DNA from: Sinotaia quadrata
Lineage: Eukaryota; Mollusca; Gastropoda; Architaenioglossa; Viviparidae
DNA: 64,000 bases
NCBI GenBank assembly: GCA_028829895.1
Contig: CM054179.1
Location: forward strand, 68,278,891-68,342,890
Direction of reading: 5' to 3'
Below are positions 23,010 to 46,699 of this stretch, one piece after another (position 1 is the stretch's first letter; each line of letters opens with the position of its first letter). The notes under the pieces are model-generated. The model was not told the origin of the DNA. It saw only the letters and a program-made list of their open reading frames with translations, and ran no database searches. The translations under genes and the position numbers were made by a program.

Positions 23010-23205
23010 ATAGAAGCCATAATTATTCCAACACACACATGTTTAAAACCTATAATAATTCCAACACACATATGAGTAAGTGAACCTATAATAATTCTAA
23101 TACACATGTGTAATAGAACCTATCAGTGTTCCAAACATACACGTGTAATAGAACCTATAATAATTCTAATACATACATGTGTAATTGAACCTATAATTAT
23201 TCCAG
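23010..23205. repeat. Degenerate tandem repeat of about 40 bp, 5 copies
   Basis: The core is AACCTATAATAATTCTAATA followed by CACACATGTGTAA variants. Confidence 0.8.
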
Positions 23206-23597
23206 CATACAACACATACACTGCTATCTATAGCTAAATCATCGCAGAGATATACATTCGTACCTATACTTATCACTATTCTGGGACTTGCATTAGAATC
23301 TGTAAAATGAACATCAAGGTACGTAGTTTAGTCCTGTGTATTATTATGTAAATATATATACCTACATAGGTAGGTATCTGCACTTAGCACACTGACATCC
23401 AGACATAATCATGCAGTGACATATAAAATTATTTAAAAATTGCAAACAGATATATAACTGTAAGTAAAATTATCTCGACACGCAGGACCCAGGTAATATA
23501 CATTCTGGTATCTAACATTATTTCAACACACAGGCATACAGCTACAAATATCTAAAGAAACATGCTCCAGCATGCTCTATTCTTGCGGCTTTTGCGA

Positions 23598-23608
23598 TGA
23601 TCACGTGA

Positions 23609-23611
<3 letters not shown>
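23598..23611. promoter_or_regulatory. 14-bp perfect palindrome over the SUMF2-like stop codon
   Basis: TGATCACGTGATCA is a perfect palindrome centred on a CACGTG E-box. It overlaps the TGA of the minus-strand gene. A role as a bHLH site at the 3' end is possible, but chance is equally likely. Confidence 0.3.
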
Positions 23612-34431
<10,820 letters not shown>

Positions 34432-34950
34432 TTTGTGGTCTGCGGAAGATTGCCAGAGCAAAGGTACAAGTTGTGTTCAGCTAACAAAAAGTCCTTAGGA
34501 AGCTAAATTTATTTTTTTTAATAATAGGAAGTATTTCAATCATGAATATAGCATTATAATTTCTTTTGTTGGGCCTATAAGTGCAATGGAGTTAATATAG
34601 CACCAAAATGCTATTTAAACAGCTTCAAATATCATCTTATTGTCCACAATATAAAAATAACCCTATTAAAAAGCATATGATAATGTTAATATGAAATATA
34701 CAAGTCTATGTTTATAGTGAACGCGCCCAGGAGATTGGTTAGAAGGTCAGCTGTTACAGAGCCACACCTGGTGGTCATTGATTGTGAAATCGGTGCAGTA
34801 CAAGACGACTGACGTGTCGCTCTAAACGTGGTTGTCAATAACACGTTATGGCCGATTTGTCGTTGTGCGCTCTCAGGCAAATGAAACGTGTATCGCCATT
34901 TTAATGTTCATGCGCTTGTTTATTAATATAAAGCGCATGATGGATGCACT
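34432..34950. other. Upstream flank of the SUMF2-like gene
   Basis: The flank contains a GC-richer patch (34715-34880) with unrecognised short frames on both strands. An inverted repeat CATGCGCTT / AAGCGCATG lies at 34909-34917 and 34931-34939, with a 13-nt loop. It may contain the promoter; no TATA element could be assigned. Confidence 0.25.
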
Positions 34951-35026
34951 CTTCTATCATATATTATTGAGAAATAAATATATAGATATATATAGAGACT
35001 GATAGCTGGCTGACTAGATAGATAGT

Positions 35027-36444
35027 GTGTCACGGCACGCCATTTAGTTAATGAAATGATTATTTTAATTAATTAATCCTCATAAATAATTTCAAGTGAT
35101 GATATTATTAATTTTATTTTATTAATGATCCTCTAACAGACACTACTTTTCTCTCTCACTTGGCGGATGTCTTGGCGTTGTAAACGCTTTCTCTATTCCA
35201 CGATATAAATCAACATTTACAGTCACATAAGGTTTCATGAGTGGAAAACATCTTACTAAAGAAGACAAACCCGTCTTTAACCAATTTTTAGCGAGCCCCC
35301 ATCCACCCACTTTCTTCTCCAATATAACATTATCAATATCAATATGCGTAAGAAGGGCAATAAATTTAATAATAAATTTATTGAAAGAAAAATCAAATAT
35401 AAGTATAACAATTATAATAAAATAGATAACTAACACAATGTTCCATGAACCCATGTTTGGATAACTATTGTTTATAACAATCTCTCTCTACAGATATAAT
35501 AATAATAATAATAAAATATAATTAGGTTCAACATAGAGTCAATACAAATTGCAGGTTAATCCTATCAGAGAACAGAACTGGAGTTATTAGAGTTAAATGT
35601 GTAAATTTAGTGACCTGGATTTAGCACTGCTTTACAGTCTTTCACTTGCCTTTGCAACAATGTCACAATGTCCACAATGTACAGGTGTTCCCACCACTGG
35701 AAACTCAGCAATTCTGGTAACTTCACTGCACCTGAATTCTCTAGAAGGTACCAGCTTATTTTGATCTGATACAACAATAGTGCACAGCATACTCCTTACG
35801 ATTACACAACTGCAACACAATCTTCAAGTTTCCATGCTCTCCCCAGTCACTCAAGCTACAACCAGTGAACACATGAAGGATAGCTGGGAAGTTGAAAATT
35901 GAACTTGAGACTCACAGCTCAAGGTTTAACTCACATTCACGGTGAGACACTCAAACCAACATAATGGCACATAATAAAAAATGGCATTTGATCCCTGCAA
36001 CATATAATTAAGGAGCAAACCTAAGTTTCTTGTTTTATCACAATATAACTCCATTATATCTGACACTCCATTCTCAAACTTACAATTCCTGCAACAGTAT
36101 TCATTATCACCAGGCATGCACATGGTAAAATAAGTACAGTGTATCGAACAATGTCATATATTAATACACCACATGGGTGCAGCTTAGTTCAAACAGTTGT
36201 AGTAATAAAAATTAATTCACATAGTACATTTCTACATAAACACGAGTATAACATATCGTAGTAAAAATGCATGAAATGTTTCTAAGTCCATTCTCTCTCA
36301 ATGCTCAATCATCTTCCACTAGGTCAGCAAATCTAGAATATTAACACCGTAAGGAGTGCCCAAGGTCGGGTCACTCTGAAAATTTAGCAAATTATATAAC
36401 AATTAAAATTAAAAATAGGGAGAGGTAAATTTACTCTGTCACAG
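35027..36444 (-). mobile_element. Dispersed element, copy E (full length), inserted in a GATA repeat
   Basis: The minus-strand 5' end is TGTGACAGAGTAAATTTACC near 36444. The 3' end is ATGGCGTGCCGTGACACAC near 35027. The length is about 1.42 kb with short imperfect inverted ends (TGTGAC / GTCACA). GATAGATAG flanks both sides, so a (GATA)n tract was the target. No coding frame is present. This is the best copy for defining the family. Confidence 0.8.
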
Positions 36445-36462
36445 ATAGATAAATAGATAGAT

Positions 36463-36495
<33 letters not shown>

Positions 36496-36510
36496 AATAG
36501 ATAGATTGTT
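36445..36510. repeat. (GATA)n/(GAAA)n microsatellite
   Basis: The right-hand remnant of the tract interrupted by copy E. Confidence 0.92.
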
Positions 36511-37640
36511 TTGATTGCAAACAGTTTGTTACTTGCAGAACTACAAACGTAATGATGTGATTCCATCATACTTAACAAGTACAGCTTAGAATGAAAGAGA
36601 AACAGAGAAAGATGAGAGAGAAAAGCACATTAAAGAGACAAAGAAGGTAAAGAGAAGAGATGCGAAGGATATAAAAAGAAAGATAAAATAAAATCACTCA
36701 TTCTCAAACCTAACTCATGCACACACCCACACAAACACACCCACCCACAACAGGATATTAAACGAAATCATGCAGTAGCCAGTGAACAGAAATACCTAAC
36801 TCAAAAAACTAAGTCATTAAGAGACAAACAGATGGAAACTTCAAAATCCATATCAGCAAATCACTGCTTCGCCAAGGACAATACAGTCGTAGGTGGAAGC
36901 AAAATAATCGTCTGGAAAGGTCTTGACACTGAAAATAATTTTCTATTTTCGTCATAGATTTCCGTGGACTGCATCATATGGTCGTGTTCGCACGCTCTCA
37001 AGCACGCGCAGGCTCTCCCACTGGCCAAGAGGGCTGGACGTAAGGATGGGAGGGATTAAAGAAGGGATAAAGTGTTTCAGGAACATTCCAGTCTGCAAAC
37101 GGCGCCAGAGTGCTGTAATTATAGAAAGAAAATCAACCGGATAGGCAAGTAGTATGTCATTACTGTAACTTTAATACCACAGACGGCGGAGAAAAAGCTA
37201 ACAATGCTTTAGAAAGAAAATCTTCCTTATACACAAATAATATGTTAATACAGAAAATTGCAAGACTGAAATACCTCAAACAGGAGAGACAATTCTATAG
37301 CAAAGTAGCATCAACAGTACAGGGTAAATTACACAATAACTTTTAATGACAAGCCATGAATATTCATTTTGTATACTCGTTGGTAATTCTTCTATTAATA
37401 ATAATATTATTATTCTTTATCACGACCTCTGTTGATTGTCGGAAAATAAAAAAATCACAAGGTGTAAACTAGAAATAGAATTAAATGCCCTTCAGGTGTG
37501 AGTAATAAAGTGAAAAAGAAGATGATGACTCAAAAAGGAAGATGATGACTCAAGGTTGGAAAGAAAGATATGAGTAAAAGTGTAATTTTCACGGGAATCA
37601 AATTATTGACGTGTGATTCTAGTAAGGTTAACAAAGGACT
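36511..37640. other. No gene recognised
   Basis: Purine-rich sequence and a GC-richer patch (36950-37140). The patch has an open frame on the plus strand (VRTLSSTRRLSHWPRGLDVR) without any recognised domain or supportable splice sites. Confidence 0.4.
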
Positions 37641-37644
37641 GACC

Positions 37645-37885
37645 AACGAATTACATTACGAGTAGCAGGTGGACAAGATGTTAAATCAAGGAACAATATA
37701 ATGAGAATGACATTACGAGTAGCAGATGGACAAGATGTTAAATCAAGGAACAATATAATGAGAATAACATTACGAGTAGCAGATGGACAAGATGTTAAAT
37801 CAAGGAACAATATAATGAGAATAACATTACGAGTAGCAGATGGACAAGATGTTAAATCAAGGAACAATATAATGAGAATGACATT
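37645..37885. repeat. 57-bp tandem repeat, about 4 copies
   Basis: The unit contains CATTACGAGTAGCAGATGGA and CAAGATGTTAAATCAAGGAA. Being a multiple of three without stops, it opens false frames on both strands. Confidence 0.95.
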
Positions 37886-37994
37886 TTATCGAAACCAAGA
37901 AATTTGGGATAGAAATTTCAATAGGTGAATTTTTTATGGCAGCGAAAAACCAATGAGAGAAGACAACAGATAAGACAATTCTACAACCACTTCC

Positions 37995-37997
37995 ACT

Positions 37998-38028
<31 letters not shown>

Positions 38029-38095
38029 TTTATTAACAACATTGCTATTACTACCACCACTTCAAGTACTACTACCACCACCACCAACAAAATCA
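37995..38095. repeat. (ACT)n/(ACC)n tract
   Basis: Interrupted ACT and ACC triplets. Confidence 0.93.
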
Positions 38096-38499
38096 TTTTG
38101 ATGCATTTAGGCGAAAAGACTCTTGAATTACAATATTTGTACTTTAAGTGCAGATTTAAGTAATAATCATACATAATAAAAATGGATAGGTTGCATTAAA
38201 CTTTGGAGGGACTGTAATGATTTACGATCTTTAGTACCAAGGTAACAATTAAACCAATTATTTCACAGACATGTGTCAGTGAATGATAGAGAAATCTTTA
38301 AAACTTAGAAAATGTTGTGTGACAAGAAAAGTACGTATTTTGCAGCACTCATAAATAATTTTTGTTAGACTTTTGTTGATTTACAGCCCGTTGTTTGGAT
38401 ACAAAATTTAACATTATCCATTTATATGATAAATACATATAAAATTGATAAATCTCTCTCTCAAATGAAATAAGCTACACAAGAATCGTTATTTAATAA

Positions 38500-39070
38500 A
38501 TATCAATAATAGCTATGTTTTAAGAGGTCATACATATCATTAATTAATAAATATCAATAATAGCTGTTTTTAAAGGAGTTATCAATGTGGTGAATTGGAC
38601 ATTGAAATAAAGAAGCATATCAATATGGTAAACTAAACAGTTAAAAAATAAAAACACTTCCATATGGTGGGTAAATAGCAAAATAATGAAAGGTTATTAT
38701 TTTGAGCAGAACATAGAGATAATGAAACATATCAATATTTAGAGCTGGGTGATGAAATAAATGAAATATGTCAATATATCGAAATGACAGCGAAATAATG
38801 AGTCATGTCATTTTTTTAGCCTGATGATGAAAATATGAAACATAGTATATAGAAACGTATGATGAAACAAAGAAACATGTTGTTATATAGAAATGGACGG
38901 TGAAATAATAAGACATGTTATATAGAAATGGACGGTGAAATAATGAGACATGCTGTTATATAGAAATGGACGGTGAAATAATGAGACATGTTGTTATATC
39001 GAAATGGACGGTGAAATAATGAGACACGTTGTTATATCGAAATGGACGGTGAAATAATGAGACATTCCAG
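38500..39070. repeat. 38-bp minisatellite with degenerate flanks
   Basis: Clear copies at 38870-39065 contain TATAGAAATGGACGGTGAAA and TAATGAGACATGTTGT. More divergent AT-rich relatives extend to about 38500. No gene was seen in 38095-40000. A 93-codon frame at 39507-39788 has no recognisable domain. Confidence 0.85.
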
Positions 39071-39829
39071 TATTTTGAGCTTCTCAGTGAAGTAATGAAT
39101 CATGTCAGTAACTGGAGCTGGATGATGAAATAATGGAATGGGTCAGCAACATGTCCTTTATTTAAATGTCACATGTGGCGTAGTTAAACTAACTAGTTAA
39201 ATCTAGTTGAGCTGTTATTAATTAGAAAATACAAGCGTGTTTGTTTTTAATTAGTCAGATAAATAACAATTTAAGTAATTGTTGTTACTTTTCCATCATG
39301 TTCCTTGCGAACAATCAGAAAAAAGATATATGCACCCTGTGTTTTTAGCAAAATGTCATAAATGTCGAGAGAATCAGTAAAGAAACGCATTCACTAATAA
39401 ATGGAAATTAAAATAATTGAATTAAACAACGTTTCTTTCGACCTTAACTAGTTCTAATAAGTATTTGAAAAATGTATTTCGTGCAAAGTTTATTGTAGGA
39501 AAGTGAATGCAAACATGGCTGTGTACAGGCTGTCATGCTGACAGTGTTGTTTCACGCACCATTAGTTACGATCCATTCACACGCACGACATCGCTCACGT
39601 ACTGGTTGTTAAGAACATGCTTTCAATGTACCAAAGAAATCGTCTCTGAGGAATTAGATTTAACTTTAAAATATATGGAGTTATTACCCTTGCTTGCGTC
39701 TAAGTGTGCGTTTCTCACTGATACTCTCACAATTCAGCAAGGATCTGTCTACATGGCCAGGCAATATTCTCTCTATATTTCCATATAAGGTTTCCGTGTT
39801 TTAAAGTTTGTGGTTGCTTGACCAGTCAC

Positions 39830-40425
39830 TCTCCTCTTATATGTACAATATTTTATTTATCTAGACCAGTCGAAAGAGACATCTTGGCCAATCAATCTCC
39901 TCCTGTATGTACAATATTTTTGAATGATCCAGACCAGTCGAAAGAGACATCATCGTTCCAGCACGTCATTTTCAATGGCCACTCCTCAAGGAAGAAATAA
40001 CAAATTCAGCAAACAATAAATCTTGGAGCATGGTTGATAGTTGTACAGAGTGGAGTGGAACATGGTTGATAGTTGTACAGAGCGGAGTGGAGCATGGTTG
40101 ATAGTTGTGCAGAGTGGAGTGGTGCATGGTCGATAGAAAGTTGTACATAGTGGAGTGGAGCATGGTCGATAGAAAGTTGTACAGAGTGGAGCATGCCTAT
40201 TTCTAATAGTTGTAAGTTTTGAGAGTTTTTAGTTTTAGGTTTACATTTAATGACCTTTTTTATTTATATTTTAATTGGTTATTTTGAGTTTTAGGTGGAC
40301 CTCCCACTAATTACTTTATGTAGACCTCCCAATGATTACTTTATGTGGACCTCCGAATCATTACTTTATGTGGACCTCCAAATCATTACTTTAGGTAGAC
40401 CTCCCAATCATTACTTTAGGGAAGC
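39830..40425. repeat. Three adjacent short tandem arrays
   Basis: A duplicated GACCAGTCGAAAGAGACATC block (39830-39965). Units of GGAGCATGGTTGATAGTTGT plus ACAGAGTGGAGT, six copies (40020-40195). A 25-bp unit, TGGACCTCCCAATCATTACT, five copies (40290-40425). Confidence 0.9.
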
Positions 40426-40499
40426 CCTGGACGTGGTGGGGCGGAAGGGCATCACTGGGGGCAGAGACGGATTATATCAGGATAGTTTCTAATTAAAAC

Positions 40500-42440
40500 A
40501 GTCATATACACGTAACAGACCCAAAACAATGAGGTGTTGTAATGTTCTAATTAAAATTTAAAACATCTATTTAATGTCTGCTTTTAAATTCTTTAAAATA
40601 CAAATGTGCATAACACTAAAATATATCCAATGGACGGTGCTTATTAACAACTTTCAGGAAGAAAGAAACTTTAGGTAAGCAAAATGAAATGCTTAACAGT
40701 ATTTAGCAATAATGTCTAATAGAAGTCAGTAAGTGTGTAGAAACGAAATTTACCTAAATAATTATTTAGTTAAGTAAACCAATAGTTATTTAGCTAAGAA
40801 TAGGTCTATAACCATAATAGCCAAATTCTGCATATTCAGTTAAATGAACGGTTAAAACAAATGGTCTAAAGTCACAAGGAGAATTTAGGGAGCTCCAGTT
40901 TCAAATAATTTTAAGAGAACCACTGGAAATTTTCGCTGTGACAAAAAAAATGATGTCTCGCGAAACTCCATCATATCCACATTACTCACGATGTTTAAAT
41001 TAGCACAGGAAGTTCCTGTTAAATAAATTTTCCAAATGGAAAATTAAAGTTTCGGGTTTAGTGTTAGATAGCTAAGCTGCAAACCATTTTAGCTTACAGC
41101 ACACGATTAATTTAAGATCAGTTTAATAAAAAATAAATATAAAGATAAAGTTATTTCTTCTTTCCTTGTTGCTGCGAAACATAGGCATGACTGAAAATGC
41201 GAGGACAGCAAAGTTGTAATGTGTTCGGGACCCATACTTCCGGTGACATGAGGACCGGCTGGCCATATTGAGTTAATGAAAAGAGAACTCTAGTCTGAAC
41301 TCAAGGCCCATCTCAAGGCAGATCTAGGAGAGAAAGGGCATAAACGTTGTGGTAAAGTGCATCTAAAAGATCATTATCCCAAAGCAAGCAGAGCTGAGAC
41401 ACTCTTGTTTGTCTTGTCTCCTGTCCGTAAGTGCATGGCCCTGTATCGATCTGGACTTCATTTCATTACAGATCCGATTGGAATCTAGCATGATCTTTGG
41501 GAAAAGAAAGGATAATATGTATTTTATTTAACCTTTCAAACACCTCCCCCAACTCTCATTTCCACACTCAATTTTATACGAGATTTCAAGGTGGAGGTCG
41601 CTCATCTCGCATATGCATGCACGCACGTAAGCACGCACACAGAGCGAGAGAACTTAAAAAATAATAGACGGTGATTATTACAAGAAATTTAAAAAAAAAA
41701 CAGTAGAAATATTGTAATTTCATATATTAATACATTGTAATTCTACACTTAAAATTTTAAGAATATATATTTATGCATGCGAAGAAGGACTATCAAAACT
41801 ATTTACAACAGAAAATACCCTCCACCCTCGAACCCGCTAGCCCCCGAAACTAATTAAATAAACAAATTAAATAAAATAAAAGAAAAGAATCAACAGCAAC
41901 TGTTAAAACTTTTGCTAAAAGTTTAGGTGAGTATTTGCATCGTGTACCGCATTAGAACCGTACTTTCATGTTGTCTTAGAACTTGTAATTGCATTTATTT
42001 ATTTCATTTTGAAACGTCAAATCACTGACAATTTTGTGTTGATTCTAAAACGGGTTAAAAAATATAAACAAATCACGATAGGCCATGTGAAATGTTTCAA
42101 TCAATGAAGAATTTCTTGAAAGGAAGAGAGAAAGAGAGACCTGATTACTGATAAAGGCTTCTGCAGGAATCAACAAGAGAGCGAAGACTACCAAGGTCGG
42201 CATTAACACCATTCACACTGCATTTCCCCTCCAGAATTCTATTATTATTTCCTAATATGCATCACATGCCACTTACCAGGACTTAGAGGGTTAAAGCACA
42301 AAGTATTGGAGTTTCCAAGGCTCGTATGTTAAGTTTCTAAAAAAAGAAATAAAAAAATGAATAATTGTAGTAAAAGTTATAAAAATAGATAAATAAACAC
42401 GAACAAGATTTGGTTTATGTAGATTTTGTAGGGAGCTTTA
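40500..42440. other. Nearly 2 kb with no gene recognised
   Basis: AT-rich sequence. A GC-richer patch at 41220-41480 includes ACTTCCGG (ETS-like) near 41236, but no exon structure could be built around it. Confidence 0.4.
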
Positions 42441-42454
42441 AAGGCTGATTGTGC

Positions 42455-42810
<356 letters not shown>

Positions 42811-43261
42811 CTTCTTTCATGAATTTTTATTTTCTACTTTAAACATTTGTATGTATATTTTCTTTTCCTTTCTTCCTTTTCTTCACTTTTCGAAAGAAAT
42901 AGATACACTCTATAGTGAATTCTTTTAAAGCTACTTTGTCCTGTCGTAGATTTCTTGTCCGAAGCTTGGCATTAATATTCAGGTCAGTACAAGAGTCCAT
43001 TAGCCTTACCTTTTATCCCTTCAGGTCGAAACACGGAGAACACAGAGTTGTTCCGTCAAAGTGCAGTCACTTCAATCTAATTTTCTGGCAGCAGTGGGAC
43101 AGGTCTTCAATGCATAACTGAAATCCTCACATTAGTTGAACTGACATTGTGAATGTGAATTGGCAAGTCCAAAATTGCCCTGACCTTTCCATTCTACCTC
43201 CCCTGCAAATACACGCACAATTTCAAAAGGCACACAGTCTCACACACATACACATACTTTG

Positions 43262-43263
<2 letters not shown>

Positions 43264-43312
<49 letters not shown>

Positions 43313-43325
43313 TACATACACACAC
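43264..43325. repeat. (CA)n microsatellite
   Basis: A CA run ending in CATA variants. No gene was seen in 42810-43825. Confidence 0.95.
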
Positions 43326-43825
43326 ATATTCACACCTAGAAAACTCGCATGCAAAACCTTTCTCTCAAATGCATAGACACACGCACACAATAAAATCTCT
43401 TTCGCTGAGCTTAATTTTTATAAATAATTGAGTTAAACTGTAGCTTCCCTAGAAATTGAAATGATTGCAGGCCAGTTAACTCCAAAGCACAAGCTGTTCT
43501 CTGCATGTTTAGCAGTGTTATTGTCCATGTCATCAGAAAGGATGGAATTGCAAATTTTTTCACTTATGATGTTGAGAGAGAGAGTGAGTGAGCAAAATAG
43601 AACGTGCGCCATTGCGTGCTAGCGTGTGTGCTTGTGTGAGTGAGTGAATGAGAGAATGGGTTTAAAGAAGTGAAAGGTCACATGTGATAAGTTATGTATA
43701 TGGGAGTGAATGAGAGTGTTCTGTGTGTGCGCGTGTGTTTGTGTGAGTAAAAGACAGTGAGAGAGTGGGCTAGGTTGTGTGAGATGATATATGAGAAGTT
43801 ATTTGTATGTAAGTGAATGAGATTG

Positions 43826-43827
<2 letters not shown>

Positions 43828-43860
<33 letters not shown>

Positions 43861-44136
43861 TGTGTTTGTGTGTTTGTGTGTTTGTGTGTATATGTATTGT
43901 ATGTGTGTGTATGTGTGTGTGTGTGTGTTTGTATGTGTTTGTGTGTATATGTATGTGTATGTGTGTGTATGTGTGTGTATGTGTGTGTATATGTGTATAT
44001 ATGTGTGTGTATATGTGTGTATGTGTGTATGTGCGTGTGTATTTGTGTTTGTGTGTGTATGTGTGTATATGTGTGTATACGTGTGTGTATGTGTATATGC
44101 GTGTGTATGTGTGTGTGTGTTTGTGTGTGTATATGT

Positions 44137-44205
<69 letters not shown>
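43828..44205. repeat. Long (GT)n with TATG and TTTG variants
   Basis: Almost 380 bp of GT-rich repeat. All frames on both strands stay open, which yields six long false proteins of Cys/Val or Thr/His. Confidence 0.98.
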
Positions 44206-44574
44206 TGAAAAGGCAGAACACAAACAATAATAATGAACTAATTTTAAAAAAATAGATGCCTAAACAGAAGTATAATAAAGACAAAGATTGATATGATAAA
44301 CACAAATAATATTTATAAAGCAATCAACAATATTGTTTCTTTCTTTCTTCATTAATAGTATTATTTCTTTCCTCATTACAGTATTATTCTTTCCTGTTCC
44401 GCGCATGACATTTGAATGATGAGATGTTTTGACATCCTGCTATTGCACCTCCAGGCAACTCGACTGTTTTGGAACCTGTAATTCGGGATCTGAACTACAT
44501 TTAATGTCCGATAGCAAGACGTTACAAGACCATTTGAGTGTTATTGCTAGTTTTGGTTCTTGTTCCTAATCACT

Positions 44575-44885
44575 TAGTCAGTAAGAGCAGTAGAGATGAG
44601 ATATGTTTGCCTTAATCACTAGGTAAGTAAAAGCATTAGATTTGTTCTGAATCACCTTGAAAGTAAAAGCATTAGATTTGTTCTGAATCACCTTGAAAGT
44701 AAAAGCATTAGATTTGTTCTGAATCACCTTGAATGTAAAAGCAGTAGACAGTCCAAGTTGGTTTATCATTATTAATTATGGTCAGTCCAAGTTGGTTTAT
44801 CATTATTAATTATGGTCAATCCAAGTTGGTTTATCATTATTAATTAAGGTCAGTCCAATTTGGTTTATCATTATTAAGTTCATTC
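44575..44885. repeat. Two consecutive minisatellites
   Basis: AGTAAAAGCATTAGATTTGT plus TCTGAATCACCTTGA, about four copies. Then GTCCAAGTTGGTTTATCATT plus ATTAATTATG, about four copies. Confidence 0.93.
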
Positions 44886-45534
44886 CAAATCGATTTTATT
44901 ATGTATCTAGAGTAGTTGTTCCCGGAACACATTTTCTCTTAAGCAAAGTACAAAATAATGTTAATTGGGTCAATTTATCACTAATATAATGTATTCACTA
45001 TATGTATTGAATACCATTAGATTGCACAAAAAGGAAATAGAATAGAAACAGATATTCAATGAGACATTTAATTCATTATAATCTTATTTCCACTGCTTTG
45101 GTGAGGTCATAGTCAATTAATTTCCTTTGCTTTTAGCCATCTCTATATAATCACCCCTACCTTGAATCTAACTAATGCTTTTTATACAACGTAGATTTAC
45201 AACCACCCCCGCAATTTGATTCTGAATTTAGACGTACAAGTGCTCACAATCCAAAATCTGTTTCTGTAATTGTACTTAAATGTGCTAGAATACATTGCTT
45301 CAATACCAAGTGTGTAACGAACAATAATTAATGCTTTAAATTTCAACTAGTCACACATAATTAATCAATGAAATCAATTAATGTACCTGTCAATCTGTTA
45401 ACCCCTATACTTACCGCATATAATTTTTCTTGATTGAACGCGTCACCATGAAACAGATTTACAACAATAATTTCTCTTTTAAATGTCACACAATTATAGG
45501 TTGGTTGATTTCCAACTTGAATCCCTAAAAATAT

Positions 45535-45622
45535 TTCGCTTCTCTAGATTTTCATCGTACTTATTCTCTAGATTTTCATTGTACTTATTCTCTAGATTTT
45601 CTTTGTACTTATACTCTAGATT
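45535..45622. repeat. About 27-bp tandem repeat, 3-4 copies
   Basis: TTCTCTAGATTTTCATTGTA variants. No gene was seen in 44885-46200. Confidence 0.8.
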
Positions 45623-46482
45623 TACTGTCAATCCAAAGGCAAATTTACAACTATACATTCAAATTCAACCTGTCAAATCTAAGACAACTATATTTAATCA
45701 TACAAGCAAAAGAAAATAATTGCTATACTCTCAAATGAAACTTTAAAACATAAAACTTTAACCTGAAAACTGTGTCGCATTTCTAAAGTATGAAAATAAA
45801 AACGACGAAATATTTATATATATTGTTATTTACATTAAATTTAGTTTTTCAGTACAATATCTTAGCTAGCTGGAATGAACGTTTTATAAGTATTTAAAAA
45901 AACGTAAGTCAATTTCCATTCACTCAAAGACGGAATAAAATCTACTTTTCTGCAGCGGAAGTGGTCTTTCGTCCCGGTGTGCGTGCAAAGCTCAGGAGTT
46001 AATCTAGTCACGTGTCCAGGTATATATATATATATAAGCAGTTCATTATACGCTATCGTTTGATTTGTTATCGTTCTCGTCATATTTATATCCTACCCGC
46101 CCCATCCCCAGTGTTCCTTGATCAGCACTTTCTGTCCTCTCAAGAGTGACAGCGAGATAATATTCTCCTACCAGCGAATAGGAGTTTAACTTACGTCATC
46201 ATATTGAACGAAATGTTTTTTTTTTCCGGAAGAACGCACTACTGGCGCTCTTTCACCTCCTCTCGTCAACTGTTTAATATAAATTCATGTTTCAGAAAAA
46301 TAAAGACATTACATTCAAGCGATCATAATACACTAAAGACATTAAATACACTAAAGAAATTAAATTCATTAATTAGCCATGCCATATGGAAACAGACGCT
46401 GTATGTACAAAAGTAAAAAATAATTTGAAAATTGTATCATGAAATGAAAGCAGTGAACACAAGGAATCGTCTGAGGAATTCT

Positions 46483-46524
46483 ATATCCGAGTTTATTGGC
46501 AAGTATTAAAAGAATATTTGGCGG
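46483..46524 (-). pseudogene. Sulfatase N-terminal motif remnant (degenerate)
   Basis: A minus-strand open frame reads EEPPNILLILANKLGYRI. Sulfatases begin their catalytic domain with PPNILLILADDLGYGD, where the Asp pair binds the metal. Nine residues before the pair and LGY after it fit, but Asp-Asp is Asn-Lys here. What follows (RIPQTIPC) does not fit, and no good donor is present. A broken copy of a sulfatase exon is the simplest reading; chance cannot be ruled out. No companion exon with the CxPSR active site was found. Confidence 0.35.
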
Positions 46525-46659
46525 CTCTTCCGAGTCACTAAAGTCGAGGCCCCTAAATGAAGACCCCAATTACAACCACTTCGTTTGCTTCCTTTCAAAA
46601 CATTTTCCAGGTTTTAATTCACTAAATACAGGCCTCCTGAAAGCTATTGGTGTTCCCCC

Positions 46660-46690
46660 CAAAACAAAACAAAACAAAACAAAACAAAAC
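46660..46690. repeat. (AAAAC)n microsatellite
   Basis: AAAAC about six times. Confidence 0.95.
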
Positions 46691-46699
46691 AATTTCTAT

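Larger units (their letters stand above)
20702..23608. other. Intergenic stretch between convergent TRIM and SUMF2-like genes
   Basis: It contains the TRIM 3' region, a (TA)n run at 20982-20997, the GTA/GTG tract (separate entry), a 43-bp duplication at 22160-22262 (CTCAGATCTGTGTAGAAATAG variants) and the array at 23010-23205. AATAAA-like hexamers occur near 21542, but none is placed convincingly. No further gene was seen. Confidence 0.6.

Noticed and set aside
34686..34880. 64-codon minus-strand frame upstream of the SUMF2-like gene
   Set aside because: No family match, and it lies in what is more likely the gene's upstream flank.
39507..39788. 93-codon frame with paired cysteines (CTGCHAD, CFQCTK)
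   Set aside because: The spacing fits no known zinc or disulfide motif, and there is no splice or promoter support.
43828..44323. Several 100-180 residue frames of Cys/Val or Thr/His
   Set aside because: They are translations of a (GT)n/(CA)n tract that is open in every frame on both strands.
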